64,000 nt of DNA from Nemopilema nomurai (GCA_003864495.1 ML133400.1:1480575-1544574), one strand, 5' to 3'. Counted from the first letter of the stretch, positions 1 to 13,792 are shown. Numbers and translations are program-made. The notes: generated by a model from the sequence alone, not told the origin.

Positions 1-3000
1 ATTGACCTCTGGTGGATAGGACTCGCTACTCCCAGCTTCGAGATTCAGTCTGTTCTTGGAGAGTTCATTCTTTTAGAAACGACGGGCATATTTTGGAATC
101 TTCTCTTTAATCACCTCGATATCGCGACTGACGTCGTTGATTTACGTTACCTCCACGAAACGCGCGTTGAGAATAGTTGGGCAGATTGGTTGTAAAATTG
201 ACCTCTGGTGGATAGGACTCGCTACTCCCAGCTTCGAGATTCAGTCTGTTCTTGGAGAGTTCATTCTTTTAGAAACGACGGGCATATTTTGGAATCTTCC
301 TCTTTAATCACCTCGATATCGCGACTGACGTCGTTGATTTACGTTACCTCCACGAAACGCGCGTTGAGAATAGTTGGGCAGATTGGTTGTAAAATTGACC
401 TCTGGTGGATAGGACTCGCTACTCCCAGCTTCGAGATTCAGTCTGTTCTTGGAGAGTTCATTCTTTTAGAAACGACGGGCATATTTTGGAATCTTTCTCT
501 TTAATCACCTCGATATCGCGACTGACGTCGTTGATTTATGTTACCTCCACGAAACGCGCGTTGAGAATAGTTGGGCAGATTGGTTGTAAAATTGACCTCT
601 GGTGGATAGGACTCGCTACTCCCAGCTTCGAGATTCAGTCTGTTCTTGGAGAGTTCATTCTTTTAGAAACGACGGGCATATTTTGGAATCTTCTCTTTAA
701 TCACCTCGATATCGCGACTGACGTCGTTGATTTACGTTACCTCCACGAAACGCGCGTTGAGAATAGTTGGGCAGATTGGTTGTAAAATTGACCTCTGGTG
801 GATAGGACTCGCTACTCCCAGCTTCGAGATTCAGTCTGTTCTTGAGAGTTCATTCTTTTAGAAACGACGGGCATATTTTGGAATCTTCTCTTTAATCACC
901 TCGATATCGCGACTGACGTCGTTGATTTACGTTACCTCCACGAAACGCGCGTTGAGAATAGTTGGGCAGATTGGTTGTAAAATTGACCTCTGGTGGATAG
1001 GACTCGCTACTCCCAGCTTCGAGATTCAGTCTGTTCTTGAGAGTTCATTCTTTTAGAAACGACGGGCATATTTTGGAATCTTTCTCTTTAATCACCTCGA
1101 TATCGCGACTGACGTCGTTGATTTACGTTACCTCCACGAAACGCGCGTTGAGAATAGTTGGGCAGATTGGTTGTAAAATTGACCTCTGGTGGATAGGACT
1201 CGCTACTCCCAGCTTCGAGATTCAGCTGTTCTTGGAGAGTTCATTCTTTTAGAAACGACGGGCATATTTTGGAATCTTTCTCTTTAATCACCTCGATATC
1301 GCGACTGACGTCGTTGATTTACGTTACCTCCACGAAACGCGCGTTGAGAATAGTTGGGCAGATTGGTTGTAAAATTGACCTCTGGTGGATAGGACTCGCT
1401 ACTCCCAGCTTCGAGATTCAGTCTGTTCTTGGAGAGTTCATTCTTTTAGAAACGACGGGCATATTTTGGAATCTTTCTCTTTAATCACCTCGATATCGCG
1501 ACTGACGTCGTTGATTTATGTTACCTCCACGAAACGCGCGTTGAGAATAGTTGGGCAGATTGGTTGTAAAATTGACCTCTGGTGGATAGGACTCGCTACT
1601 CCCAGCTTCGAGATTCAGTCTGTTCTTGGAGAGTTCATTCTTTTAGAAACGACGGGCATATTTTGGAATCTTTCTCTTTAATCACCTCGATATCGCGACT
1701 GACGTCGTTGATTTACGTTACCTCCACGAAACGCGCGTTGAGAATAGTTGGGCAGATTGGTTGTAAAATTGACCTCTGGTGGATAGGACTCGCTACTCCC
1801 AGCTTCGAGATTCAGCCTGTTCTTGGAGAGTTCATTCTTTTAGAAACGACGGGCATATTTTGGAATCTTTCTCTTTAATCACCTCGATATCGCGACTGAC
1901 GTCGTTGATTTATGTTACCTCCACGAAACGCGCGTTGAGAATAGTTGGGCAGATTGGTTGTAAAATTGACCTCTGGTGGATAGGACTCGCTACTCCCAGC
2001 TTCGAGATTCAGTCTGTTCTTGGAGAGTTCATTCTTTTAGAAACGACGGGCATATTTTGGAATCTTTCTCTTTAATCACCTCGATATCGCGACTGACGTC
2101 GTTGATTTACGTTACCTCCACGAAACGCGCGTTGAGAATAGTTGGGCAGATTGGTTGTAAAATTGACCTCTGGTGGATAGGACTCGCTACTCCCAGCTTC
2201 GAGATTCAGTCTGTTCTTGGAGAGTTCATTCTTTTAGAAACGACGGGCATATTTTGGAATCTTTCTCTTTAATCACCTCGATATCGCGACTGACGTCGTT
2301 GATTTACGTTACCTCCACGAAACGCGCGTTGAGAATAGTTGGGCAGATTGGTTGTAAAATTGACCTCTGGTGGATAGGACTCGCTACTCCCAGCTTCGAG
2401 ATTCAGTCTGTTCTTAGAGTTCATTCTTTTAGAAACGACGGGCATATTTTGGAATCTTTCTCTTTAATCACCTCGATATCGCGACTGACGTCGTTGATTT
2501 ACGTTACCTCCACGAAACGCGCGTTGAGAATAGTTGGGCAGATTGGTTGTAAAATTGACCTCTGGTGGATAGGACTCGCTACTCCCAGCTTCGAGATTCA
2601 GTCTGTTCTTGGAGAGTTCATTCTTTTAGAAACGACGGGCATATTTTGGAATCTTTCTCTTTAATCACCTCGATATCGCGACTGACGTCGTTGATTTACG
2701 TTACCTCCACGAAACGCGCGTTGAGAATAGTTGGGCAGATTGGTTGTAAAATTGACCTCTGGTGGATAGGACTCGCTACTCCCAGCTTCGAGATTCAGTC
2801 TGTTCTTGGAGAGTTCATTCTTTTAGAAACGACGGGCATATTTTGGAATCTTTCTCTTTAATCACCTCGATATCGCGACTGACGTCGTTGATTTATGTTA
2901 CCTCCACGAAACGCGCGTTGAGAATAGTTGGGCAGATTGGTTGTAAAATTGACCTCTGGTGGATAGGACTCGCTACTCCCAGCTTCGAGATTCAGCTGTT

Positions 3001-4262
3001 CTTGGAGAGTTCATTCTTTTAGAAACGACGGGCATATTTTGGAATCTTTCTCTTTAATCACCTCGATATCGCGACTGACGTCGTTGATTTATGTTACCTC
3101 CACGAAACGCGCGTTGAGAATAGTTGGGCAGATTGGTTGTAAAATTGACCTCTGGTGGATAGGACTCGCTACTCCCAGCTTCGAGATTCAGCCTGTTCTT
3201 GGAGAGTTCATTCTTTTAGAAACGACGGGCATATTTTGGAATCTTTCTCTTTAATCACCTCGATATCGCGACTGACGGTTGATTTATGTTACCTCCACGA
3301 AACGCGCGTTGAGAATAGTTGGGCAGATTGGTTGTAAAATTGACCTCTGGTGGATAGGACTCGCTACTCCCAGCTTCGAGATTCAGCCTGTTCTTGGAGA
3401 GTTCATTCTTTTAGAAACGACGGGCATATTTTGGAATCTTTCTCTTTAATCACCTCGATATCGCGACTGACGTCGTTGATTTATGTTACCTCCACGAAAC
3501 GCGCGTTGAGAATTGTTGGGCAGATTGGTTGTAAAATTGACCTCTGGTGGATAGGACTCGCTACTCCCAGCTTCGAGATTCAGCCTGTTCTTGGAGAGTT
3601 CATTCTTTTAGAAACGACGGGCATATTTTGGAATCTTTCTCTTTAATCACCTCGATATCGCGACTGACGTCGTTGATTTACGTTACCTCCACGAAACGCG
3701 CGTTGAGAATAGTTGGGCAGATTGGTTGTAAAATTGACCTCTGGTGGATAGGACTCGCTACTCCCAGCTTCGAGATTCAGTCTGTTCTTGGAGAGTTCAT
3801 TCTTTTAGAAACGACGGGCATATTTTGGAATCTTTCTCTTAATCACCTCGATATCGCGACTGACGTCGTTGATTTACGTTACCTCCACGAAACGCGCGTT
3901 GAGAATAGTTGGGCAGATTGGTTGTAAAATTGACCTCTGGTGGATAGGACTCGCTACTCCCAGCTTCGAGATTCAGCCTGTTCTTGGAGAGTTCATTCTT
4001 TTAGAAACGACGGGCATATTTTGGAATCTTTCTCTTTAATCACCTCGATATCGCGACTGACGTCGTTGATTTACGTTACCTCCACGAAACGCGCGTTGAG
4101 AATTGTTGGGCAGATTGGTCGTAAAATTGACCTCTGGTGGATAGGACTCGCTACTCCCGGTTTGGAGATTCAGCCTGGGTTTTGTAGTGTTCAGTCTTTT
4201 AGAAACGGCGGTCATGTTTTGTTTTCGTTTGAAATTCACCACTGGGCTGAAAATTTAGCGAA
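1..4262 (+). repeat. Satellite array A1, 197-bp unit, about 21 copies
   Basis: Head-to-tail copies of a 197-bp unit beginning ATTGACCTCTGGTGGATAGG and ending GGGCAGATTGGTTGTAAA. The array runs in from the left edge, so its true length is unknown. Copies differ mainly at two C/T sites (CAGTCTG or CAGCCTG; GATTTACG or GATTTATG) and by 1-bp indels in a TTTCTCTTT tract. The last copy (about 4124-4262) is strongly diverged after CTACTCCCGG, the usual state of an edge copy. Because 197 leaves remainder 2 when divided by 3, each unit opens a 98-codon frame spanning about 1.5 units and overlapping the next; these are not treated as genes. Confidence 0.97.
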
Positions 4263-4984
4263 GAACAGCTGAAGGAAGGTATATGTTTATTCTAAGTCTC
4301 AAAATTGTGAAATTTCTCTATTGTTAAAGAGTAAGTTGAATCAAATATATCCCTTGTAAACAATTTAGTCTAAACTTTCTGTCTCCGACGTCATGTGTTG
4401 ATATTTTAACTTCTCTATTGCGGAAATCGAACGGTGTCTTAATGGTCAAACTGAGCAAAGGCACTAAACCATAACCAATAATTTACAAAAAAATTACATC
4501 CCTACTTTGGATGAAAACTCGAATTTAATAGCTCTCACTGAGCATTTGATCGTACCTGCTTTTCAAGATGGACAAATTTGTTGTGAGACGGACAATAACA
4601 GAATGGACAGATGGACAATAACAAAACAAGCTTATTCTATCGAAGAAACACTAACCAAAGAATTGAACTGATGATTCCGTAGACCATTATGTTAAATCTG
4701 CTTTATTTAAATGTTTTGTTTTGTTATTATACATACTACATATGTTGTATTATGTTATTAAAGCGACAGGGAATTTCTCTACCTTTTATTTTTTATTAAT
4801 TTTTTTTAATTAAAATTTTGAGCCCCCAAGGAAAAGTAAAAGTCGGCGCCTATGCATTTGACTAACAAAGAAACCCGACGGAATCAATGAACAGCAGTAA
4901 AATGTAAGCTTGAGAATGCAAAATGGTGGACTCCCAACAGTGTGCAAATGAGGGATTTTCCATTGAAATATAGACTCCAAAACA
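4263..4984. other. AT-rich spacer, no gene recognised
   Basis: Sequence between array A1 and the Penelope-like remnant. It contains an AT-rich block (about 4780-4815) and two nearby copies of GGACAATAACA (about 4590-4622). I recognise no coding frame or RNA gene. The same sequence follows array A2 at about 29321-30040, with very few differences. Confidence 0.6.
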
Positions 4985-5950
4985 CCTAGGTGAAAAGACG
5001 ACTTAGCTTGCCCAATTATACGAAAATTGTCGTCACTGTATGTTACGGTGCAATCTGGATTCTCCAAAAGATGTTGTCCTATGGCCGAATCGCAATTAAT
5101 TTGGGCATTGCGTCTTTTACAATTTCGACGCGGCTGCTCTCTTTCTGCAGACGTTTTGGTCCTTATGCTCGTGGGAACATTCTGTTTTATTGTTTCCTCC
5201 AATCTTTGAGTAGTGCCGAGCTTCACATCTGCAACAAAATTCGTATACGACTAAACTTTTATGACGAGCATAAAATGGAATCCTTTGGGTGGAGGAAAAT
5301 ATGGTCTTAGCATTGTAAACCACACAAGGATTCACCGCTGAATGACAGAAAATGATGGCTCTTTTATTTGAGGTAGACAGGGCACTTTTCAGGTCGAAAA
5401 TACTTGTCAAAAATGATACGTTTTATTGTATCGAGTTCAGAAGTGAGCTTAGTTTTAGAGCAAATCTTAAGCGCCCTGTGAACTAACGTTTTAATGTGAC
5501 CAATTTACCTATCTTTTGGGCTAAAGGAATTCCAGCAAATATATTGACCAGTAAATACCGGTTTCCTATAGACACTGGTGAAAAAGGCTAGACTTAACGA
5601 GTCGAGTTTTCCGTGAAAAGAGTCCCACTCCAGCTCCAAGTCGAAAATAGGTACTTGTTATCGACATAGCGAAAATAGACCGCGGGTTCAAAAGTTTATC
5701 TAAAAAGCTTGTTTTCATAAAAGCCGACAAAGATGTTAGCTAGTGCCGGTCCCAAAGGGTCTGGTTTCATTGGTCTTCCCCACATTCCCACTGGATGTTG
5801 GGAGCGGCGCCAGGATGCAGTGCTGAGTACGAGCGAAATAGAACGGGACACTGGTTGAAAAGCACCATTCGAAACTGCGGACGACCAGTTGCCAAATAGG
5901 GTGTGGAACTCTCCTAACTGAATCAAGTCCAGTGAAATCGTGTCGCCTCC
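4985..5950 (-). pseudogene. Degenerate Penelope-like retroelement, RT and GIY-YIG parts
   Basis: Read on the minus strand from 5950 downward. A frame with PLGPALANIFVGFYENKLF (about 5700-5765) is the conserved reverse transcriptase segment that precedes the catalytic motif in Penelope-like elements. Next comes VYFRYVDN where YVDD is expected, then RKPVFTGQY and WNSFSPK (about 5520-5600). Finally there is a GIY-YIG-type region with SLVVYEFCCRC (about 5200-5290), QRLEETIKQNVPTSIR, and DSAIGQHLLENPDC (about 5020-5110). The parts lie in different frames with stops between them, and the stretch between RT motifs is shortened. Known family members replicate by target-primed reverse transcription, with the GIY-YIG domain cutting DNA; this copy cannot be active. 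The remnant recurs at about 30041-31005, so it decayed before the duplication. Assignment rests on motif recognition. Confidence 0.75.
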
Positions 5951-6389
5951 TACACTTAATTCATTTCTAATTGCTCAAATACATCTTTTAAAATAGTGTT
6001 GGCATATAAGTGTACGCGCTCTCACCTCTGTTCAAAGTGAACATCGCCTTCAACATCGCACAAGGGCTTCCAGATTCATGTCCCATTTTCTCTATCCTTT
6101 TTTATCTTTGTGAAGCTGCTCTTGTAGCTCCATCTTCTGCATCTTTCCCATAGCCAATCAATACTTCTCCTGTCACCAATGTAATGTTATAGAGGTCTTT
6201 GTAAGCAAATAATTCCACCCTACTGTTAGCCTTGGGACAAACTTGTACTTTGCTATTATTTTACCCATAGTGAGTCTGGTGCCCAGAGTACTTCTAGAAT
6301 TAGTTAGAGTTGGAGAAATGGTAAAAAGCGACGAGGTTAAGTTTTGTTAAATATTTCTGCTTAGGTTCTCAACGAATCATTAACATGGC
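5951..6389. other. Spacer between Penelope remnant and array B1
   Basis: No gene or RNA recognised. The segment has an equivalent before array B2 (31006-31389). The second copy lacks about 59 bp found here at roughly 6233-6292, one of the larger differences between the two duplicated units. Confidence 0.5.
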
Positions 6390-9300
6390 AAGATGCTTGT
6401 GAAAATCTTTTCAACACGAAGAATGGATTTATAGCTTGTACGGTTTAGGTTATTATTGGGCATGTTTGCGAGACCAGTGCTTGCGAAAGATCTTTTCAAC
6501 ACGAAGCATGGATTTATAGCTTGTACGGTTTAGGTTATTATTGGGCATGTTTGCGAGACCAGTGCTTGCGAAAGATCTTTTCAACATGAAGAATGGATTT
6601 ATAGCTTGTACGGTTTAGGTTATTATTGGGCATGTTTGCGAGACCAGTGCTTGCGAAAGATCTTTTCAACATGAAGCATGGATTTATAGCTTGTACGGTT
6701 TAGGTTATTATTGGGCATGTTTGCGAGACCAGTGCTTGCGAAAGATCTTTTCAACATGAAGAATGGATTTATAGCTTGTACGGTTTAGGTTATTATTGGG
6801 CATGTTTGCGAGACAGTGCTTGCGAAAGATCTTTTCAACATGAAGAATGGATTATAGCTTGTACGGTTTAGGTTATTATTGGGCATGTTTGCGAGACCAG
6901 TGCTTGCGAAAGATCTTTTCAACATGAAGAATGGATTTATAGCTTGTACGGTTTAGGTTATTATTGGGCATGTTTGCGAGACCAGTGCTTGCGAAAGATC
7001 TTTTCAACATGAAGCATGGATTTATAGCTTGTACGGTTTAGGTTATTATTGGGCATGTTTGCGAGACCAGTGCTGTGAAAGATCTTTTCAACACGAAGCA
7101 TGGATTTATAGCTTGTACGGTTTAGGTTATTATCGTGCATGTTTGCGAGACCAGTGCTTGTGAAAGATCTTTTCAACACGAAGCATGGATTTATAGCTTG
7201 TACGGTTTAGGTTATTATCGTGCATGTTTGCGAGACCAGTGCTTGTGAAAGATCTTTTCAACATGAAGAATGGATTTATAGCTTGTACGGTTTAGGTTAT
7301 TATCGTGCATGTTTGCGAGACCAGTGCTTGTGAAAGATCTTTTCAACACGAAGTATGGATTTATAGCTTGTACGGTTTAGGTTATATTGGCATGTTTGCG
7401 AGACCAGTGCTTGTGAAAGATCTTTTCAACACGAAGTATGGATTTATAGCTTGTACGGTTTAGGTTATTATCGTGCATGTTTGCGAGACCAGTGCTTGTG
7501 AAAGATCTTTTCAACACGAAGCATGGATTATAGCTTGTACGGTTTAGGTTATTATTGGCATGTTTGCGAGACCAGTGCTTGTGAAAGATCTTTTCAACAC
7601 GAAGCATGAATTTATAGCTTGTACGGTTTAGGTTATTATTGGGCATGTTTGCGAGACCAGTGCTTGCGAAAGATTTTCAACACGAAGCAATGGATTAATA
7701 GCTTGTACGGTTTAGGTTATTATTGTGCATGTTTGCGGACCAGTGCTTGCGAAAGATCTTTTCAACATGAAGAATGGATTTATAGCTTGTACGGTTTAGG
7801 TTATTATTGGGCATGTTGCGAGACCAGTGCTTGTGAAAGATCTTTTCAACACGAAGCATGGATTTATAGCTTGTACGGTTTAGGTTATTATTGGGCATGT
7901 TTGCGAGACCAGTGCTTGTAAAGATCTTTTCAACACGAAGCATGGATTTATAGCTTGTACGGTTTAGGTTATTATTGCATGTTTGCGAGAATGCTTGTGA
8001 AAGATCTTTTCAACACGAAGCATGGATTATAGCTTGTGGTTTAGGTTATTATTGGATGTTTGCGAGACCAGTGCTTGTGAAAGATCTTTTCAACACGAAG
8101 CATGATTTATAGCTTGTACGGTTTAGGTTATTATTGCATGTTTGCGAGACCAGTGCTTGCGAAGATCTTTTCAAACGAACATGGATTAATAGCTTGTACG
8201 GTTTAGGTTATTATCGTGCATGTTTGCGAGACCAGTGCTTGCGAAAGATCTTTTCAACATGAAGAATGGATTTATAGCTTGTACGGTTTAGGTTATTATT
8301 GGGCATGTTTGCGAGACCAGTGCTTGTGAAAGATCTTTTCAACACGAAGCATGGATTTATAGCTTGTACGGTTTAGTTATTATTGGCATGTTTGCGAGAC
8401 CAGTGCTTGTAAAGATCTTTTCAACATGAAGAATGGATTAATAGCTTGTACGGTTTAGGTTATTATTGGCATGTTTGCGAGAACCAGTGCTTGTGAAAGA
8501 TCTTTTCAACATGAAGCATGGATTTATAGCTTGTACGGTTTAGGTTATTATTGGCATGTTTGCGAGACCAGTGCTTGTGAAAGATCTTTTCAACACGAAG
8601 CATGGATTTATAGCTTGTACGGTTTAGGTTATTATGGGCATGTTTGCGAGACCAGTGCTTGTGAAAGATCTTTTCAACATGAAATGGATTTATAGCTTGT
8701 ACGGTTTAGGTTATTATGGCATGTTTGCGAGACCAGTGCTTGTGAAAGATCTTTTCAACACGAAGCATGGATTTATAGCTTGTACGGTTTAGGTTATTTG
8801 GCATGTTTGCGAGACCAGTGCTTGTGAAAGATCTTTTCAACATGAAGCATGGATTTATAGCTTGTACGGTTTAGGTTATTTTGGGCATGTTTGCGAGACC
8901 AGTGCTTGTGAAAGATCTTTTCAACATGAAGCATGGATTTATAGCTTGTACGGTTTAGGTTATTATTGGGCATGTTTGCGAGACCAGTGCTTGTGAAAGA
9001 TCTTTTCAACATGAAATGGATTTATAGCTTGTACGGTTTAGGTTATTATTGGCATGTTTGCGAGACCAGTGCTTGTGAAAGATCTTTTCAACATGAAGCA
9101 TGGATTTATAGCTTGTACGGTTTAGGTTATTGGCATGTTTGCGAGACCAGTGCTTGTGAAAGATCTTTTCAACATGAAGAATGGATTTATAGCTTGTACG
9201 GTTTAGGTTATTATCGGCATGTTTGCGAGACCAGTGCTTGTGAAAGATCTTTTCAACATGAAGCATGGATTTATAGCTTGTACGGTTTAGGTTATTATTG

Positions 9301-12300
9301 GCATGTTTGCGAGACCAGTGCTTGTGAAAGATCTTTTCAACATGAAGAATGGATTTATAGCTTGTACGGTTTAGGTTATTATTGGGCATGTTGCGAGACC
9401 AGTGCTTGTGAAAGATCTTTTCAACATGAAGAATGGATTTATAGCTTGTACGGTTTAGTTATTATGGGCATGTTTGCGAGACCAGTGCTTGTGAAAGATC
9501 TTTTCAACATGAAGATGGATTTATAGCTTGTACGGTTTAGGTTATTATTGCATGTTTGCGAGACCAGTGCTTGTGAAAGATCTTTTCAACATGAAGATGG
9601 ATTTATAGCTTGTACGGTTTAGGTTATTATTGGCATGTTTGCGAGACCAGTGCTTGTGAAAGATCTTTTCAACATGAAGATGGATTTATAGCTTGTACGG
9701 TTTAGGTTATTATTGGGCATGTTTGCGAGACCAGTGCTTGTGAAAGATCTTTTCAACACGAAGCATGGATTTATAGCTTGTACGGTTTAGGTTATTATTG
9801 GGCATGTTTGCGAGACCAGTGCTTGTGAAAGATCTTTTCAACATGAAGATGGATTTATAGCTTGTACGGTTTAGGTTATTATTGCATGTTTGCGAGACCA
9901 GTGCTTGTGAAAGATCTTTTCAACATGAAGATGGATTTATAGCTTGTACGGTTTAGGTTATTATTGGGCATGTTTGCGAGACCAGTGCTTGTGAAAGATC
10001 TTTTCAACACGAAGCATGGATTTATAGCTTGTACGGTTTAGGTTATTATCGTGCATGTTTGCGAGACCAGTGCTTGTGAAAGATCTTTTCAACACGAAGC
10101 ATGGATTTATAGCTTGTACGGTTTAGGTTATTATTGGCATGTTTGCGAGACCAGTGCTTGTGAAAGATCTTTTCAACATGAAGATGGATTTATAGCTTGT
10201 ACGGTTTAGGTTATTATTGGGCATGTTTGCGAGACCAGTGCTTGTGAAAGATCTTTTCAACATGAAGATGGATTTATAGCTTGTACGGTTTAGGTTATTA
10301 TTGGGCATGTTTGCGAGACCAGTGCTTGTGAAAGATCTTTTCAACATGAAGATGGATTTATAGCTTGTACGGTTTAGGTTATTATTGGGCATGTTTGCGA
10401 GACCAGTGCTTGTGAAAGATCTTTTCAACACGAAGATGGATTTATAGCTTGTACGGTTTAGGTTATTATTGGCATGTTTGCGAGACCAGTGCTTGTGAAA
10501 GATCTTTTCAACATGAAGCATGGATTTATAGCTTGTACGGTTTAGGTTATTATTGCATGTTTGCGAGACCAGTGCTTGTGAAAGATCTTTTCAACATGAA
10601 GATGGATTTATAGCTTGTACGGTTTAGGTTATTATTGGGCATGTTTGCGAGACCAGTGCTTGTGAAAGATCTTTTCAACACGAAGCATGGATTTATAGCT
10701 TGTACGGTTTAGGTTATTATTGGGCATGTTTGCGAGACCAGTGCTTGTGAAAGATCTTTTCAACACGAAGCATGGATTTATAGCTTGTACGGTTTAGGTT
10801 ATTATTGGGCATGTTTGCGAGACCAGTGCTTGTGAAAGATCTTTTCAACATGAAGCATGGATTTATAGCTTGTACGGTTTAGGTTATTATTGGCATGTTT
10901 GCGAGACCAGTGCTTGTGAAAGATCTTTTCAACAGAAGATGGATTTATAGCTTGTACGGTTTAGGTTATTATTGGCATGTTTGCGAGACCAGTGCTTGTG
11001 AAAGATCTTTTCAACACGAAGCATGGATTTATAGCTTGTACGGTTTAGGTTATTATTGCATGTTTGCGAGACCAGTGCTTGTGAAAGATCTTTTCAACAC
11101 GAAGCATGGATTTATAGCTTGTACGGTTTAGGTTATTATTGGGCATGTTTGCGAGACCAGTGCTTGTGAAAGATCTTTTCAACATGAAGATGGATTTATA
11201 GCTTGTACGGTTTAGGTTATTATTGGGCATGTTTGCGAGACCAGTGCTTGTGAAAGATCTTTTCAACACGAAGCATGGATTTATAGCTTGTACGGTTTAG
11301 GTTATTATTGGGCATGTTTGCGAGACCAGTGCTTGTGAAAGATCTTTTCAACACGAAGATGGATTTATAGCTTGTACGGTTTAGGTTATTATTGGGCATG
11401 TTTGCGAGACCAGTGCTTGTGAAAGATCTTTTCAACACGAAGATGGATTTATAGCTTGTACGGTTTAGGTTATTATTGCATGTTTGCGAGACCAGTGCTT
11501 GTGAAAGATCTTTTCAACACGAAGCATGGATTTATAGCTTGTACGGTTTAGGTTATTATTGGCATGTTTGCGAGACCAGTGCTTGTGAAAGATCTTTTCA
11601 ACACGAAGCATGGATTTATAGCTTGTACGGTTTAGGTTATTATCGTGCATGTTTGCGAGACCAGTGCTTGTGAAAGATCTTTTCAACATGAAGATGGATT
11701 TATAGCTTGTACGGTTTAGGTTATTATTGGGCATGTTTGCGAGACCAGTGCTTGTGAAAGATCTTTTCAACATGAAGATGGATTTATAGCTTGTACGGTT
11801 TAGGTTATTATTGGGCATGTTTGCGAGACCAGTGCTTGTGAAAGATCTTTTCAACACGAAGCATGGATTTATAGCTTGTACGGTTTAGGTTATTATCGTG
11901 CATGTTTGCGAGACCAGTGCTTGTGAAAGATCTTTTCAACACGAAGATGGATTTATAGCTTGTACGGTTTAGGTTATTATTGCATGTTTGCGAGACCAGT
12001 GCTTGTGAAAGATCTTTTCAACACGAAGCATGGATTTATAGCTTGTACGGTTTAGGTTATTATTGGCATGTTTGCGAGACCAGTGCTTGTGAAAGATCTT
12101 TTCAACACGAAGCATGGATTTATAGCTTGTACGGTTTAGGTTATTATCGGCATGTTTGCGAGACCAGTGCTTGTGAAAGATCTTTTCAACACGAAGCATG
12201 GATTTATAGCTTGTACGGTTTAGGTTATTATTGGGCATGTTTGCGAGACCAGTGCTTGTGAAAGATCTTTTCAACGAAGCATGGATTTATAGCTTGTACG

Positions 12301-13196
12301 GTTTAGGTTATTATCGTGCATGTTTGCGAGACCAGTGCTTGTGAAAGATCTTTTCAACACGAAGTATGGATTTATAGCTTGTACGGTTTAGGTTATTATC
12401 GTGCATGTTTGCGAGACCAGTGCTTGTGAAAGATCTTTTCAACACGAAGCATGGATTTATAGCTTGTACGGTTTAGGTTATTATCGTGCATGTTTGCGAG
12501 ACCAGTGCTTGTGAAGATCTTTTCAACACGAAGCATGGATTTATAGCTTGTACGGTTTAGGTTATTATCGGCATGTTTGCGAGACCAGTGCTTGTGAAAG
12601 ATCTTTTCAACACGAAGCATGGATTTATAGCTTGTACGGTTTAGGTTATTATCGTGCATGTTTGCGAGACCAGTGCTTGTGAAAGATCTTTTCAACACGA
12701 AGCATGGATTTATAGCTTGTACGGTTTAGGTTATTATCGTGCATGTTTGCGAGACCAGTGCTTGTGAAAGATCTTTTCAACACGAAGCATGGATTTATAG
12801 CTTGTACGGTTTAGGTTATTATCGTGGCATGTTTGCGAGACCAGTGCTTGTGAAAGATCTTTTCAACACGAAGCATGGATTTATAGCTTGTACGGTTTAG
12901 GTTATTATCGTGCATGTTTGCGAGACCAGTGCTTGTGAAGATCTTTTCAACACGAAGCATGGATTTATAGCTTGTACGGTTTAGGTTATTATTGGGCATG
13001 TTTGCGAGACCAGTGCTTGTGAAAGATCTTTTCAACACGAAGCATGGATTTATAGCTTGTACGGTTTAGGTTATTATCGTGCATGTTTGCGAGACCAGTG
13101 CTTGTGTAAGATCTTTTCAACACGAAGCATGGATTTATAGCTTGTACGGTTTAGGTTATTATTGGGCATGTTTGCGAGAACAGTGCTTGCGAAAGA
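6390..13196 (+). repeat. Satellite array B1, 85-bp unit, about 80 copies
   Basis: Head-to-tail copies of an 85-bp unit that includes TTTGCGAGACCAGTGCTTG, GATCTTTTCAAC, GGATTTATAGCTTGTACGG and TTTAGGTTATTATTGGG. Length changes (82-86 bp) cluster at two places: the TTATTGGGCATG junction (GGGCA, GGCA, GCA, CGTGCA, TGTGCA) and the ATGAAG.ATGG site (GAAGAATGG, GAAGCATGG, GAAGATGG, GAAATGG). The first copies and the last carry GCTTGCGAAAG; the interior mostly carries GCTTGTGAAAG. Each unit has a 10-bp palindrome, AAAGATCTTT, containing a BglII site. Open frames on both strands are by-products of the periodicity. Confidence 0.97.
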
Positions 13197-13720
13197 CTGT
13201 TCCTGATTTTACGAATCTACGATGTGGAACAACCGTAGAGAAACATAGTAACTTATTCAAAATGTTTGACGAAGATCGTCTCACCAAAAGAAAGAACTTG
13301 GGACATTTGTATTTTGTCTCTTTGCCTTAATGCTCATCAAGGGACTTTCTTGTCTCAAGGCTAACGATAAGGGGATTCATTTAATTACAAAAACCCATAT
13401 CTCTTTTTTTGGTTTTCTTTGAAGTAATAACAATAATCACATAACAGTACAGGGAATAATATCGACGAGAATGTTAGTAATCGGAAATCAACATCGAAAA
13501 GTTAGATGTTCTTAAGCAAAACTGATTGAGAATTGGAAACCAAATGTCTGGATCCCCCAACTGGGGATTCCTTTGTTCTGGCGCATAATTTATGGGCCTG
13601 TTTTTCTGTCGCAAAGGGTATGTGTTCCTGTTATGGTTTGACGCAACAAAGAAAGTTTTTCACTTCATTAACCATTTTGTGTCCGGGGCCTTCGTTGAAT
13701 CAAACACAATGACACACAAG
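13197..13720. other. Upstream region of lectin-like gene copy 1
   Basis: Non-repetitive sequence between the end of array B1 and a TATA box. It is nearly identical to 34014-34540. No coding frame recognised. It probably holds the proximal regulatory DNA of the downstream gene, so in both copies the promoter lies only about 530 bp from a satellite array. Confidence 0.5.
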
Positions 13721-13723
13721 CGC

Positions 13724-13792
13724 TATATAAGGAGGCGTAGCTACGATTAGGTCATTCCGGAAAGAACTTCAGACAGTACTGGCAAATTCCAG
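13724..13792 (+). promoter_or_regulatory. TATA box and likely 5' untranslated exon, copy 1
   Basis: TATATAA at 13724-13730 is followed about 60 bp later by a good splice donor, CCAG|GTTAGTGG (exon end 13792). A start site about 25-30 bp below the TATA box would give a short untranslated exon of about 40 bp, spliced over an intron of about 1.3 kb to the signal-peptide exon. The arrangement is conserved in copy 2 (34544-34613). The transcription start is inferred. Confidence 0.55.

Noticed and set aside
1..4272. Ladder of overlapping 98-codon frames repeated every 197 bp (also 22.6-29.3 kb)
   Set aside because: They appear only because the 197-bp unit happens to lack stops in some frames. Successive copies overlap in different frames, and the protein contains the same DNA read twice in two frames. 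There is no sign of selection on one frame.
6961..13038. Open frames on both strands with 28-residue repeats in the 85-bp arrays
   Set aside because: Both strands are open in most units, and frames break wherever the unit is not 84 bp. This is periodicity, not a repeat protein.
6390..13196. Telomeric repeats
   Set aside because: TTTAGGTTATTATTGGG looks loosely telomere-like, but there is no TTAGGG tandem and the period is 85 bp.
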